Assembly (NCBI GenBank): GCA_030681895.1
Contig: JAUXRI010000303.1
Location: forward strand, 1 to 46,411
Source of the DNA: Myxococcales bacterium
GTDB taxonomy: Bacteria > Myxococcota > Myxococcia > Myxococcales > Myxococcaceae
Direction of reading: 5' to 3'
DNA: 46,411 nucleotides
The translations under genes and the position numbers were made by a program. The number at the start of each line of letters is the position of its first letter. The stretch's first letter is position 1. The notes beneath the pieces are model-generated. The model ran no database searches. It was not told where the DNA came from and saw only the letters and a program-made list of their open reading frames with translations. Positions 31,660-39,304 of the stretch are shown here, piece by piece.

Positions 31660-32871
31660 TCACCGCGGCTCGAGGCGGGCCCGCGCGGCAATTCGAAACG
31701 GCGTCGTGCGCCACGTGAGGCCCAGCGTGCGGTGCACCCGGACCTCGAGCACCACCGTCTCTTCCGTCTTCGAGCCAACGCCCGTCGGGTAGCCCTGCTG
31801 ATCGAAGACGAAATTGCCGAGCGAGTACGCGACGAGCGTGTTTGGCCCAGGCTGCTCGACCGGCTGCAGCACGTGCGGGTGCGCGCCCAGCACCACCGTC
31901 GCGCCGCGCGAGAGGAGCCACGCGGCCGCCTCACGCTGCGCAGGTGACGGCGTCTGCGCGTATTCGTCACCCCAATGAACGAGGACGATCACGTTCGACG
32001 CCAACGCGCGCGCCCGGCGCAGCTTCTCCCCGAGCGCCTCGTCGAGCAGCGCTGACGAGGTCGGCCAGAGCTTCACCCCGAGCACCGCGACGTCCCCGAG
32101 ACGCACCGGCTCATCCATGACGCCCACCACGCCCGCATCGCGCAGCAGGTCGCGAGAGAGCGCGGCATCGGCGGCATCGCAGTGGTTGTTGGCTAACGAC
32201 AGCGCGTCGAACCCGAGAGCCGTCAGCGCATCGAGCCTTCGGACCGGCGCGGTCAGGTCGATCGCTCCCGGAGTGGCGTGAGGTGCTGACGAGAAACACG
32301 ACTCGAGGTTTCCGAGCCGAACGTCTGCCCGCGCAAGCACCGGCTTCACGGCGCTGAACGCGGCCTCGACCCCGATGACGTCGAGCGCCTTCGCCGTCGC
32401 GCGGCCCACCATCACGTCACCGACCGCGGCGAGGTGGAGCAGGCCCGTGTCGAACCTCTGGGCGAGCCGGGCCTTGGTCAGCGAGGGAAGCGGAGGTCGA
32501 TCGCTGCGCTCCAGCCGCCACCCGCGAAACACGTACCGGGTGAGCGTGCCCTTCGAGCGCAGCACCACGTCACCGTCTTCGACGAAGAGGCCATCGAGCT
32601 CGACGGCCGACGACATCCACCGGACGGAAGGCGCGCCACCGCGTGTCGTGACGACGGCGAGGTGATGGTTGAGCCACGGCGTCGAGCCGTACTGCATCCA
32701 CCCCGAGTCGTGCGGCACCACCCCGCGCTCGTTCTCGTCGCGTCGAATCACCCAGCGCAGCTCGGCACGTTCAGCCGCTCCGTCGACGGTAGTGGTGATG
32801 GGCACCGACGCGACGAGGTGCGTGCCCTCGAGCGCGGCCGCGAGCAGCACCGAGAGCAGCGCTCCCGTCAT
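31660..32871 (-). CDS. CapA family (metallophosphoesterase fold) protein with N-terminal extension
   Basis: A 403-residue protein with an apparent signal peptide (MTGALLSVLLAAALEG). Residues ~147-403 are a CapA/PGA_cap domain with all its landmarks: AVGDVMVGR (from 149), LGNLESCFS, LSLANNHCDA, VLVHWGDEY, VLGAHPHVLQP and YSLGNFVFDQQG. Relatives take part in poly-gamma-glutamate or capsule production, or are of unknown role; the metal-binding His/Asp/Asn set is intact. The first ~140 residues are an unassigned beta-rich domain not typical of CapA. ATG 32871 overlaps the stop of a 28-codon mini-ORF (ATGA), so translation is probably coupled to the DUF3160 gene upstream. No other capsule genes are present. 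Confidence 0.87.
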   Translation of the reverse strand: MTGALLSVLLAAALEGTHLVASVPITTTVDGAAERAELRWVIRRDENERGVVPHDSGWMQYGSTPWLNHHLAVVTTRGGAPSVRWMSSAVELDGLFVEDGDVVLRSKGTLTRYVFRGWRLERSDRPPLPSLTKARLAQRFDTGLLHLAAVGDVMVGRATAKALDVIGVEAAFSAVKPVLARADVRLGNLESCFSSAPHATPGAIDLTAPVRRLDALTALGFDALSLANNHCDAADAALSRDLLRDAGVVGVMDEPVRLGDVAVLGVKLWPTSSALLDEALGEKLRRARALASNVIVLVHWGDEYAQTPSPAQREAAAWLLSRGATVVLGAHPHVLQPVEQPGPNTLVAYSLGNFVFDQQGYPTGVGSKTEETVVLEVRVHRTLGLTWRTTPFRIAARARLEPR

Positions 32872-32954
32872 TCGCCAGACGCCTCGTCGAAGCGGTGCAC
32901 CGACGCCTTCGGGTCGACGGCGATGACAGGCTTCGACCACGTCAGGCGGCTCAT
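32868..32954 (-). CDS. 28-residue mini-ORF A (duplicate of upstream protein's C-terminus)
   Basis: It begins at an ATG that overlaps the stop of mini-ORF B and ends in a TGA that overlaps the CapA ATG, both as ATGA. It starts MSRLTWSKPVIAVDPK and ends VHRFDEASGE, matching the last ~22 residues of the DUF3160 protein (TKPVIAVDQK, VHRFDDMSGE). Several differences are silent (CCC/CCT, GAT/GAC, GCC/GCG, TCC/TCG), which hints at constraint on the peptide. No signal or domain is known. Whether it is translated as a peptide or serves only as a coupling bridge cannot be told from the sequence. Confidence 0.5.
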   Translation of the reverse strand: MSRLTWSKPVIAVDPKASVHRFDEASGE

Positions 32955-33037
32955 TCGCCAGACATGTCGTCGAAACGGTGCATGGAGTCTTTCGGGTCGA
33001 CGGCGATGACGGGTTTCGTCCACGTCAGGCCTCTCAT
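32951..33037 (-). CDS. 28-residue mini-ORF B (duplicate of upstream protein's C-terminus)
   Basis: It opens with an ATG overlapping the stop of the DUF3160 gene and closes with a TGA overlapping the ATG of mini-ORF A. It starts MRGLTWTKPVIAVDPK and ends MHRFDDMSGE, so it is nearly the same peptide as mini-ORF A and the DUF3160 C-terminus. With it the chain DUF3160 - B - A - CapA has three successive ATGA junctions and no untranslated gap. Its existence as a real peptide is unproven. Confidence 0.5.
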   Translation of the reverse strand: MRGLTWTKPVIAVDPKDSMHRFDDMSGE

Positions 33038-35409
33038 TCGCCAGACATGTCGTCGAAGCGGTGCACGGAGGCTTTCTGATCGACGGCGATGACGGGCTTC
33101 GTCCACGCCGGCAGCGCGGGCCGCTCGTCACGCAGCATCGCGCGCCACGTCGGGTCCGACAGGCGCTCCTTCGAGGTCACCTCGTAGAAGGACAACACGC
33201 CGCCACGACCGACCGCCGGCTTCCCGTCACGAGGGAACACCACGTACACCGGGTGAACCCAGCCCGAGGCGACGTGCTGAACGCCAGCCGGCCCGGTGAA
33301 GACGTCTGCGATGAGGCGGGTGTTGTTCTCGTCCAGCAGCATCCACCGGTCGCGGTCCTTCCCGGTGATGAGCGTCTGCTCCCAGAAGTGCTCGAGGTCG
33401 CCGCCGATGAACTTGATGAGGTGGTAGTCCTCGGTCGAGAGCGCCTCTCCAACGAGTTCCTTGCGCGAGATGGCCTCGAGCTTCGACACCAGCGCCGCGA
33501 AGCGTGTGAACGACTCACCCAGCTTCTCAGGGAACAGCTTGCGCGACGTCAGCCCGGCCTGAAGGTTCTCGAGCACCACGCCGACGCGGGCATAGAGCGC
33601 GACCTCGGGCACCACGTAGCCGCGATCGTCGATGCTCTCCTCGGTGTCTTCGAACCCCGGCCCACCCATCTCGGCGACCGCCTGCTTCGCGTACAGCACC
33701 GTGTCGTGCTTGAGCTGGGCGTAGCTCGCCAGCCACGTGTTGAGGCGCAGCGCCTCGAAGCCGTTGCTCTGCATGAAGGCCGGCGCGCCAGGAGGAACGC
33801 GCTCGAGCAGCGGCTGCATCGAGTACATCCACCCGGCTACCAGCTCCGACGACTTCCGCGCGCCAAGTACCGTCGGCAACTGCGCCTGCAGCGTGGTGCG
33901 CTGCGCTGCGTAGCCGTCGAATTGCGCGAGGTCTTCGGGCTGAAGAATCGACGCAGCCAGCTTCGAGCCGAGCACGTCGGGTACCTCGAGGGCTCGAATG
34001 AACGTCTTCTGCGAGGCCTGTGGCTCGACGAGCGACTGAAAGACGACCGCGTCGATGACGGCGCGCTGCGGAAAGAAGTGGAAGGCGGCCTGGTCGGCGA
34101 GCGACGGGCCCTTCTCCGTCTTCGTCACCACGCTCTGAACCTTCGGCTTCGGCAGCTTCTCGAGCGCAGCGCGCACCGCGGCGAAGGTGGCGTCGTCATC
34201 GAGCACCCCACCCTTCGCGGCCGCAAGCACCGGCACGAGCTCCCCGAACGAGACGTCGTCTGCGGGCCCGACGAGGAACCCGATGGCCTCGGTGATGCCG
34301 CGCCACCGCGAGAGCGAGTCTCCCTTCGTCGCCGCGAGCGTCAGCAGCACCGCGCTCCGCGACCCGTTCTCGGTCTGGAACGACATCATCACGCGGGCCG
34401 CCCACATCGTCGCGCGGAAGTACGCCTGGAGCGGCACCAGCTTCAGGTAGTGCCCGCGAGGCGTGTACTGCGAGTAGTCCTCCTTGAACGCGCCGGGGTA
34501 CTCGAAGACGTCGGGCTTCTCGGACACCTTCGCGTCGAGCACCCGGTTCACCTCGGACGTCACGCGGGCCACCAGCGCCTCGGGCAGCCCTTTGGGCAGC
34601 AACGTCGGCACGGCCTTGCGAGTCGCGGCGGTGAACGCCTCGGCCTCTGCGGCAGTGTCGGCGCCAACGGTGCCAGAGCCCTTCGCGGCATCATCGGCCA
34701 CCAGGTCCGCGCTCGCGAGCAGGACGTGGGCGACCGACAGGAAGACGAGGTTGTCGTCGACGGCCTTCGCCCACTTCGTCTTCGCGAGCGCCGTTCGCTG
34801 CGCCAGCGTCTCGGCCAGCAGCGCGTCGACGAGCGCCTCGAGTTCGGGCGCGAACCGGGTCAGCTCTGCCTGCGCGAGCGCAAAGTCGAAGAAGAGGTGC
34901 AGGTTGTGGAGCACCACGTCCGACGTGACGACGCTCGGCACCGACGTGAGGAACTTCCGCTTGATGACGAAGTCGTCGTCCGAGTTCACCTCTTCGCTCG
35001 AGATGAGCAGCGGGCGGTACCGGTTCTGCTCGTAGAGCTGGAAGAACTCGTCGTAGGCGCGGTTGCCATCGACGGCCACGCCGTCTTTCAGCAACAGCGA
35101 GCCGGTGCTCTTCGCCTCGAAGAGCTGCTCGAAGTACTTCCACCCCGGAGCGTCGAGCGCGCCTGCATCGAGCGCCGAGGCGACGATCTTCGGCGCCTTC
35201 TCGTCGAAGCCCTTCGTGCCGAACGGGGCGGCGGGCGTGAGGGCCGGCAACTCGTAGGTCAACGAGCCGAGCTGCACTGTCCCGGCCTGCGACGCCAGCG
35301 GACCGACGCTCCCCGCGTCGACCACGACGGCCAGCTCCTTCTTGCCGCACTTCGAGCAGCCGACCGTGAGAACCCCGAGCACGGCACCGAGCAGGAGAGA
35401 CGAGCGCAT
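33034..35409 (-). CDS. DUF3160 domain lipoprotein
   Basis: A 791-residue lipoprotein (MRSSLLLGAVLGVLTVGC, Cys18). The body matches what I know of DUF3160 proteins: an early YDEFFQLYEQNRYRPLLIS, then SVPSVVTSDVVLHNLHLFFD with the conserved 'T-D-x-x-L-H' and a following Glu-rich helix, then all-alpha text to a final beta region (HPVYVVFPRDGKPAVGRGG). DUF3160 has no assigned activity. ATG 35409 gives the signal peptide; the extra 17 codons upstream look random. The C-terminus (TKPVIAVDQKASVHRFDDM, SGE) is the first copy of an 83-bp tandem repeat. It is divergent from the FG-GAP lipoprotein gene with an 89-bp gap and coupled downstream to the CapA gene. Confidence 0.82.
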   Translation of the reverse strand: MRSSLLLGAVLGVLTVGCSKCGKKELAVVVDAGSVGPLASQAGTVQLGSLTYELPALTPAAPFGTKGFDEKAPKIVASALDAGALDAPGWKYFEQLFEAKSTGSLLLKDGVAVDGNRAYDEFFQLYEQNRYRPLLISSEEVNSDDDFVIKRKFLTSVPSVVTSDVVLHNLHLFFDFALAQAELTRFAPELEALVDALLAETLAQRTALAKTKWAKAVDDNLVFLSVAHVLLASADLVADDAAKGSGTVGADTAAEAEAFTAATRKAVPTLLPKGLPEALVARVTSEVNRVLDAKVSEKPDVFEYPGAFKEDYSQYTPRGHYLKLVPLQAYFRATMWAARVMMSFQTENGSRSAVLLTLAATKGDSLSRWRGITEAIGFLVGPADDVSFGELVPVLAAAKGGVLDDDATFAAVRAALEKLPKPKVQSVVTKTEKGPSLADQAAFHFFPQRAVIDAVVFQSLVEPQASQKTFIRALEVPDVLGSKLAASILQPEDLAQFDGYAAQRTTLQAQLPTVLGARKSSELVAGWMYSMQPLLERVPPGAPAFMQSNGFEALRLNTWLASYAQLKHDTVLYAKQAVAEMGGPGFEDTEESIDDRGYVVPEVALYARVGVVLENLQAGLTSRKLFPEKLGESFTRFAALVSKLEAISRKELVGEALSTEDYHLIKFIGGDLEHFWEQTLITGKDRDRWMLLDENNTRLIADVFTGPAGVQHVASGWVHPVYVVFPRDGKPAVGRGGVLSFYEVTSKERLSDPTWRAMLRDERPALPAWTKPVIAVDQKASVHRFDDMSGE

Positions 35410-35498
35410 GGACCTCGTCTTGCCAGAAGCCCGGCCGCGCCACAGCAAACGAAGACGCACGAGTTGACTCGCCGCGCCCGCGCCTTGAAGGTCGCGCC

Positions 35499-37781
35499 AT
35501 GCGTGCCCTCGTCCTCCTGTGGTGCCTCGGCGTCAGCGCGTGTCAGTGCGCGAATCAGGTGACGGTGCGCGACCGCATGAGTGACGGCGGAGCAGGCGGC
35601 ACGGCCGTGGACGCTGGAGGCGGGGCCGGTGGCGGGGCTGGAGGAGGCGCAACGGCAGGCGGAGCCGCGGGTGGCTCTGCAGGAGGCTTCGTCGTGATGT
35701 GCGCCGACGGAGACCCGTGCGGTGACGGTGGCGTCTGCGCTGGCGGCTCGTGCTGCGCCTCGAACCTCGCGTGCGGCTCGACCTGCTGTGGCTCGGGCGC
35801 GGTGTGCAGCTTCTTGCGATGCGTGACACCTGGCGTGCCGTGCCGCGACACCTCGGAGTGCCCCGCGACCGACTTCTGCGATCTCGCAGCGTCTCGGCCC
35901 GGCACCAGCGACGGCGGCGTGTGTCTGGCGGCGCCGACGCCCGGGCAGTGCATCACCTTGCCGCCGTCCTGCCCTCCTGACGCGGGCGCCGCCGCCGGCC
36001 GGAGCTGTGTCGAGGCGTGCCGGTTCACCCGTTCGGCGCAGACCTTCCGGCCAGTCGTGAAGTACGCGTGGGGAGACCCGACGGCGCCTTACGACTCCGA
36101 CGTGATGATGGCGCCGATCGTCGCGCAGCTGGGCGACGACGACTGCGACGGGCGCATCACTGCGCAGGACCAACCCGACATCGTCGTCGTCACGTTCTCG
36201 AACGGCGCGTACACGCAAGTCGGCACCGTGCGGGCGCTGACGGTGAAGAACGGGCAGCTCCAGCAGACCTGGAGCACTGCAGGCATCATCTACGCCGGCA
36301 GTCAGCTCGCCGCGGGCGAAGTGGACGGGATGCCGGGGGCTGAAGTCGTTGGCTGCGGCCCCACGGGACCGGTCGCGCTCAGGGGCACCGATGGCTCCGT
36401 ACGCTGGAGCGCGCAGGGCAACGCCTGCACGACGCTGAGCCTCGCCGACCTCGATGGCGACGGCGCCGTCGAGGTCATCACCGAGACGCAGATCTTCGAC
36501 GGCCGCACCGGCGCGCTCGAGCTCACCCTGCCCTTCGGCGCGAACACCCTCGCGGCCGACGTCGACGGCGACGGCGTGCAGGACATCGTCTCGGCGGCTG
36601 ACATCGCGACGCTCGATGGCGGCTTCCTCGCGCGAGTCTCGGGGCCCGCTGGGTTCGTCGCCATCGGAGACCTCGACAAGAACGGGCGCGCCGACATCGT
36701 CGCGGTCAACTCGGGCAACCACACGCTGGCGGTGTGGACGTACGACCCGGCGGCTCCGACGAAGGGCACGCTGGTGCGCAGCGGCATCGACATCAACATG
36801 ACGCTCTCGCCGGCGCTGTGCCCGGTCGGCAGCTCAGGCAACCTCCGCGGCGGCGGTCCGCCAACCATCGGAGACTTCAACGGCGATGGGTTCCCCGACG
36901 TCGCGCTGGCCGGTGGCATCGGCTACGCGGTGTTCGACGGCCGCAAGCTGATGGACGGCGTGACGCCCGTCGCGCAGACGCTGCTGTGGATTCGCCAGAC
37001 CCAGGACTGTTCCTCGGCGGCGACGGGCAGCACGCTCTTCGACTTCGACGGCGATGGCCGCGTCGAGGTCGTCTACGGCGACGAGGTCAACCTGCACGTC
37101 TACGACTCGGCGAACGGCAACGAGCTGTTCACCACGTGCAACACCTCGGGCACGCTCATCGAGTACCCGCTGGTGGCCGACGTCGACAACGACGGCCAGG
37201 CCGACCTCATCGTGGTGTCGAATGCCTACGCGTTCGCGTGCCCCAACGAGCCGACGCGCCGCTACTCGGGCGTGCGCGTCTTCCGCAGCATGGATGACAA
37301 CTGGGTGGTGACGCGCCGGGTGTGGAACCAGCACGCGTACAGCGTCACCAACATCGAAGAGGACGGCACGGTGCCACGCCGGCCCGCGCGCAACTGGACG
37401 GTGCCGGGCCTGAACAACTTCCGGCAGAACAAACAGCCCGGGCTCGAGTTCGCGGCGGCCGACGCCATCGTCAGCGTCTCTGGCGCGTGCGTGAACGACG
37501 GCGTCAGCTACCGCATCACGGTGCGCAACATCGGAGAGGCGACCCTGCCCGCCGGCGTTCGGGTCGAGCTCGTCGTCGACCCGATGGGGGTGCCGCAGAC
37601 CCTCGCGAGCTTCACCACCTCGCGCAGCCTCGGGCCGACGCAGGCCGAGACGTTCGCGTACTCGACGACCCTGAACTTCGGAGCGCTGCCGATCATCGCG
37701 CGGGTGCTGCCCGGTGCGGTGCGAGAGTGCCGCACTGACAACAACACCTCGTCGCCGCCGACCGTCGGCTGCATCAACTGA
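35499..37781 (+). CDS. FG-GAP/VCBS beta-propeller lipoprotein with CARDB-like C-terminus
   Basis: A 760-residue lipoprotein: MRALVLLWCLGVSAC with the anchor at Cys15. Order: a Gly/Ala-rich stalk (residues ~30-65); a Cys-rich segment with ten or more Cys (GVCAGGSCCASNLACGSTCC); then an FG-GAP propeller with seven Asp-rich calcium loops (for example LADLDGDGAVEV, AADVDGDGVQDI, IGDFNGDGFPDV, VADVDNDGQADL). The end is a CARDB-like Ig domain (VSYRITVRNIGEATLPAGV, ending VGCIN). Such propellers bind ligands or matrix at the cell surface. The ATG at 35499 directly gives the signal peptide. It converges on the TPR-like gene: the two stops are parts of the palindrome TGAGCGCTCA at 37779-37788. Confidence 0.85.
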   Translation: MRALVLLWCLGVSACQCANQVTVRDRMSDGGAGGTAVDAGGGAGGGAGGGATAGGAAGGSAGGFVVMCADGDPCGDGGVCAGGSCCASNLACGSTCCGSGAVCSFLRCVTPGVPCRDTSECPATDFCDLAASRPGTSDGGVCLAAPTPGQCITLPPSCPPDAGAAAGRSCVEACRFTRSAQTFRPVVKYAWGDPTAPYDSDVMMAPIVAQLGDDDCDGRITAQDQPDIVVVTFSNGAYTQVGTVRALTVKNGQLQQTWSTAGIIYAGSQLAAGEVDGMPGAEVVGCGPTGPVALRGTDGSVRWSAQGNACTTLSLADLDGDGAVEVITETQIFDGRTGALELTLPFGANTLAADVDGDGVQDIVSAADIATLDGGFLARVSGPAGFVAIGDLDKNGRADIVAVNSGNHTLAVWTYDPAAPTKGTLVRSGIDINMTLSPALCPVGSSGNLRGGGPPTIGDFNGDGFPDVALAGGIGYAVFDGRKLMDGVTPVAQTLLWIRQTQDCSSAATGSTLFDFDGDGRVEVVYGDEVNLHVYDSANGNELFTTCNTSGTLIEYPLVADVDNDGQADLIVVSNAYAFACPNEPTRRYSGVRVFRSMDDNWVVTRRVWNQHAYSVTNIEEDGTVPRRPARNWTVPGLNNFRQNKQPGLEFAAADAIVSVSGACVNDGVSYRITVRNIGEATLPAGVRVELVVDPMGVPQTLASFTTSRSLGPTQAETFAYSTTLNFGALPIIARVLPGAVRECRTDNNTSSPPTVGCIN

Positions 37782-37785
37782 GCGC

Positions 37786-38397
37786 TCACGGCTCTTCGGC
37801 CGTCAGGAGCACCTCGTACCAGCTGAGGTGGAGCGCCCGCAGCGAGTCCACCAACGACTTCGCCGACGCGCCCGCCTTCAGCTCCAGCTCGAGCGCAGGC
37901 GACTGCTCCGAGAACGACTCGTCGAGGCGACCGTGCCGAACGAACGTCTCGGCGTGTTCGAGGGCGACGCGCCCGGCCAGCGGGAGCGTGCCGCGAAGCG
38001 CCTCGGCGTCGCGGAGCCAGGCGTCGATCGTCGGAGCGACCGGTGAGGTGCCCGCGACGAGGTGGCGCGTTCTGACGAGCTCGTCTGCGGGGTGGAGAAA
38101 GGGCCGGCCCTGGAGGTGGAGCAGCTGCCCCAGAGAGCTGACGGCCTGATGAAGCAGAAACGCGTACTCGCCTCGTGCGTCGAGCTCCTGCGCGCGTCGA
38201 AAGGCGCCCACCGCCCGCCGGAGCTGACGCCTGGAGACGAAGAGCTCTCCGAGTCGAAGCCAGGCTTCATGCACCCGGTCGTCGGTCGATCGCACGACGG
38301 CAAAGAGCACCTTGTGGGCCTCAGCGAGACGGTTCTGGGCGAGCAGCGCCTTCGCGGTTTCGAGGGGCGTGGGCACGGCGTCGAGCTTCGTCGGCAT
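37786..38397 (-). CDS. TPR-like cytoplasmic protein, function unknown
   Basis: A 203-residue protein starting MPTKLDAVPTPLETAKALLA. A TPR-like helix pair is clear near the N-terminus (NRLAEAHKVLFAVVRSTDDR, AWLRLGELFVSRRQLRRAVG, AFRRAQELD), with further Leu/Ala-rich helices after it. No signal peptide. Earlier in-frame ATGs at 38517, 38505 and 38487 would add up to 40 residues and begin in the CATG shared with the divergent pilus-domain gene, but that segment looks less coding, so 38397 is my choice with moderate confidence. I do not recognise a specific family. Confidence 0.6.
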   Translation of the reverse strand: MPTKLDAVPTPLETAKALLAQNRLAEAHKVLFAVVRSTDDRVHEAWLRLGELFVSRRQLRRAVGAFRRAQELDARGEYAFLLHQAVSSLGQLLHLQGRPFLHPADELVRTRHLVAGTSPVAPTIDAWLRDAEALRGTLPLAGRVALEHAETFVRHGRLDESFSEQSPALELELKAGASAKSLVDSLRALHLSWYEVLLTAEEP

Positions 38398-38515
38398 GGA
38401 CCACTGATGCACCACTGGAGTGCGCCCGCGCTGGGCGGTCGCCCGAATGCCGCCGTCAACTCGCTGGAAGCAGAGCGCTTTTCCCATGGCACGGATGATG
38501 ATCATTCCCGGTTTC

Positions 38516-38815
38516 ATGAAGCACCTCGCCCTCGTCGTCGCGCTCGCTGGTTCGCTCCTCTCAACCGGTGCCGTGGCCTCGCCGCGGAAGCAGGTGGCGC
38601 TCCCCGTCGGCCACAGCATGACGATGGCGATGCCGTCGCAGGTCACCTCGGTCCGCGTCACCGACCCCTCGCTCGTCGAGGTGAAGCGCCAGGGCCGGAA
38701 GGTCACGCTGATCGCCCTCGCGAAGGGAAGCACCGAGGCCACGGTGATGACGACCGAGGGCCCGACGACCTTCCGCGTGTACGTCGCCGCCGACAAGTAC
38801 GCGCTGCCGCAGTGA
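38516..38815 (+). CDS. Stand-alone secretin/pilus-assembly N-terminal domain protein
   Basis: A 99-residue exported protein: signal peptide MKHLALVVALAGSLLSTGAVAS, then a single domain, QVALPVGHSMTMAMPSQVTS, VRVTDPSLVEVKRQGRKVTL and ALAKGSTEATVMTTEGPTTF. This has the pattern of the pilus formation/secretin N-terminal domain (as at the start of CpaC/RcpA: 'l..G.s..l..p..v..v.v.dp.v.ev......v.l.a...G.t.l.v'). Here the secretin part is absent and the protein stops after the domain. It is probably periplasmic. The ATG sits in the palindrome TTCATGAA. Its stop is one base from the stop of the next, convergent, gene. Confidence 0.7.
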   Translation: MKHLALVVALAGSLLSTGAVASPRKQVALPVGHSMTMAMPSQVTSVRVTDPSLVEVKRQGRKVTLIALAKGSTEATVMTTEGPTTFRVYVAADKYALPQ

Positions 38816-38816
38816 C

Positions 38817-39239
38817 CTAGAGCGACAGAGGCATCGTCGCTGGCGGTGGCGGCGGGTTCTTCTTCAGATTCAGTGACTGCCCCGCGACGACTTGAACGAT
38901 CGAGTCACTTCGGACGAAGCCGTCGCAGTCGACCGCGCGCAGGCGATACGGCGCATCGCGGGGCTGCATTCCCACCACGACGTGAGCACCAGGCTCGAGC
39001 TCCGGAACATCGGTGAGCTCGAGCCAGTTCGCCGTGGCATCAGCAGCAGGCCCTGCCTCGCGCCACAGGTTGATCGCGCAGATGGTGATGCCGAGCTCGT
39101 TCACGAACTCGATGGTGGGCTGGCGCTCGACGTTCTGGGCGTGATTGACGAAGGACGAGGCGCCGAAGGTGAACAACGAAAGGCACGCGGGGAGCGTCGC
39201 GGCGATCACTACGAGGAGCCCTGCTCTCGCCCAGCGCAT
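38817..39239 (-). CDS. Small lipoprotein, function unknown
   Basis: A 140-residue lipoprotein (MRWARAGLLVVIAATLPAC, Cys19). The mature part reads as one small beta domain (IEFVNELGITICAINLWREA, ELEPGAHVVVGMQPRDAPYR, LRAVDCDGFVRSD) with two Cys that could pair, and a Pro-rich end (NPPPPPATMPLSL). No family recognised. It is divergent from the LCCL lipoprotein gene with a 65-bp gap and convergent with the pilus-domain gene. Confidence 0.65.
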   Translation of the reverse strand: MRWARAGLLVVIAATLPACLSLFTFGASSFVNHAQNVERQPTIEFVNELGITICAINLWREAGPAADATANWLELTDVPELEPGAHVVVGMQPRDAPYRLRAVDCDGFVRSDSIVQVVAGQSLNLKKNPPPPPATMPLSL

Positions 39240-39304
39240 CCCCAGAGGTTGACCGCGATTGAGGTGGATCAGCAAGCGGAGCAGACTGCGCGACGGGAGC
39301 TCTG

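Larger units (their letters stand above)
32868..33105 (-). repeat. Three tandem 83-bp copies at the DUF3160/CapA junction
   Basis: Copies begin (plus-strand coordinates) at 32868, 32951 and 33034 with TCATTCGCCAGAC, giving an exact 83-base period. The copy at 33034-33105 is the 3' end of the DUF3160 gene; the other two are complete units. The period is not a multiple of three, so each copy is read in its own frame, entered through the preceding ATGA. Confidence 0.92.

Noticed and set aside
37779..37803. Palindrome TGAGCGCTCA plus a small stem as a bidirectional terminator
   Set aside because: The palindrome is formed by the two stop codons themselves, the adjacent stem is only five base pairs, and there is no T-tract.
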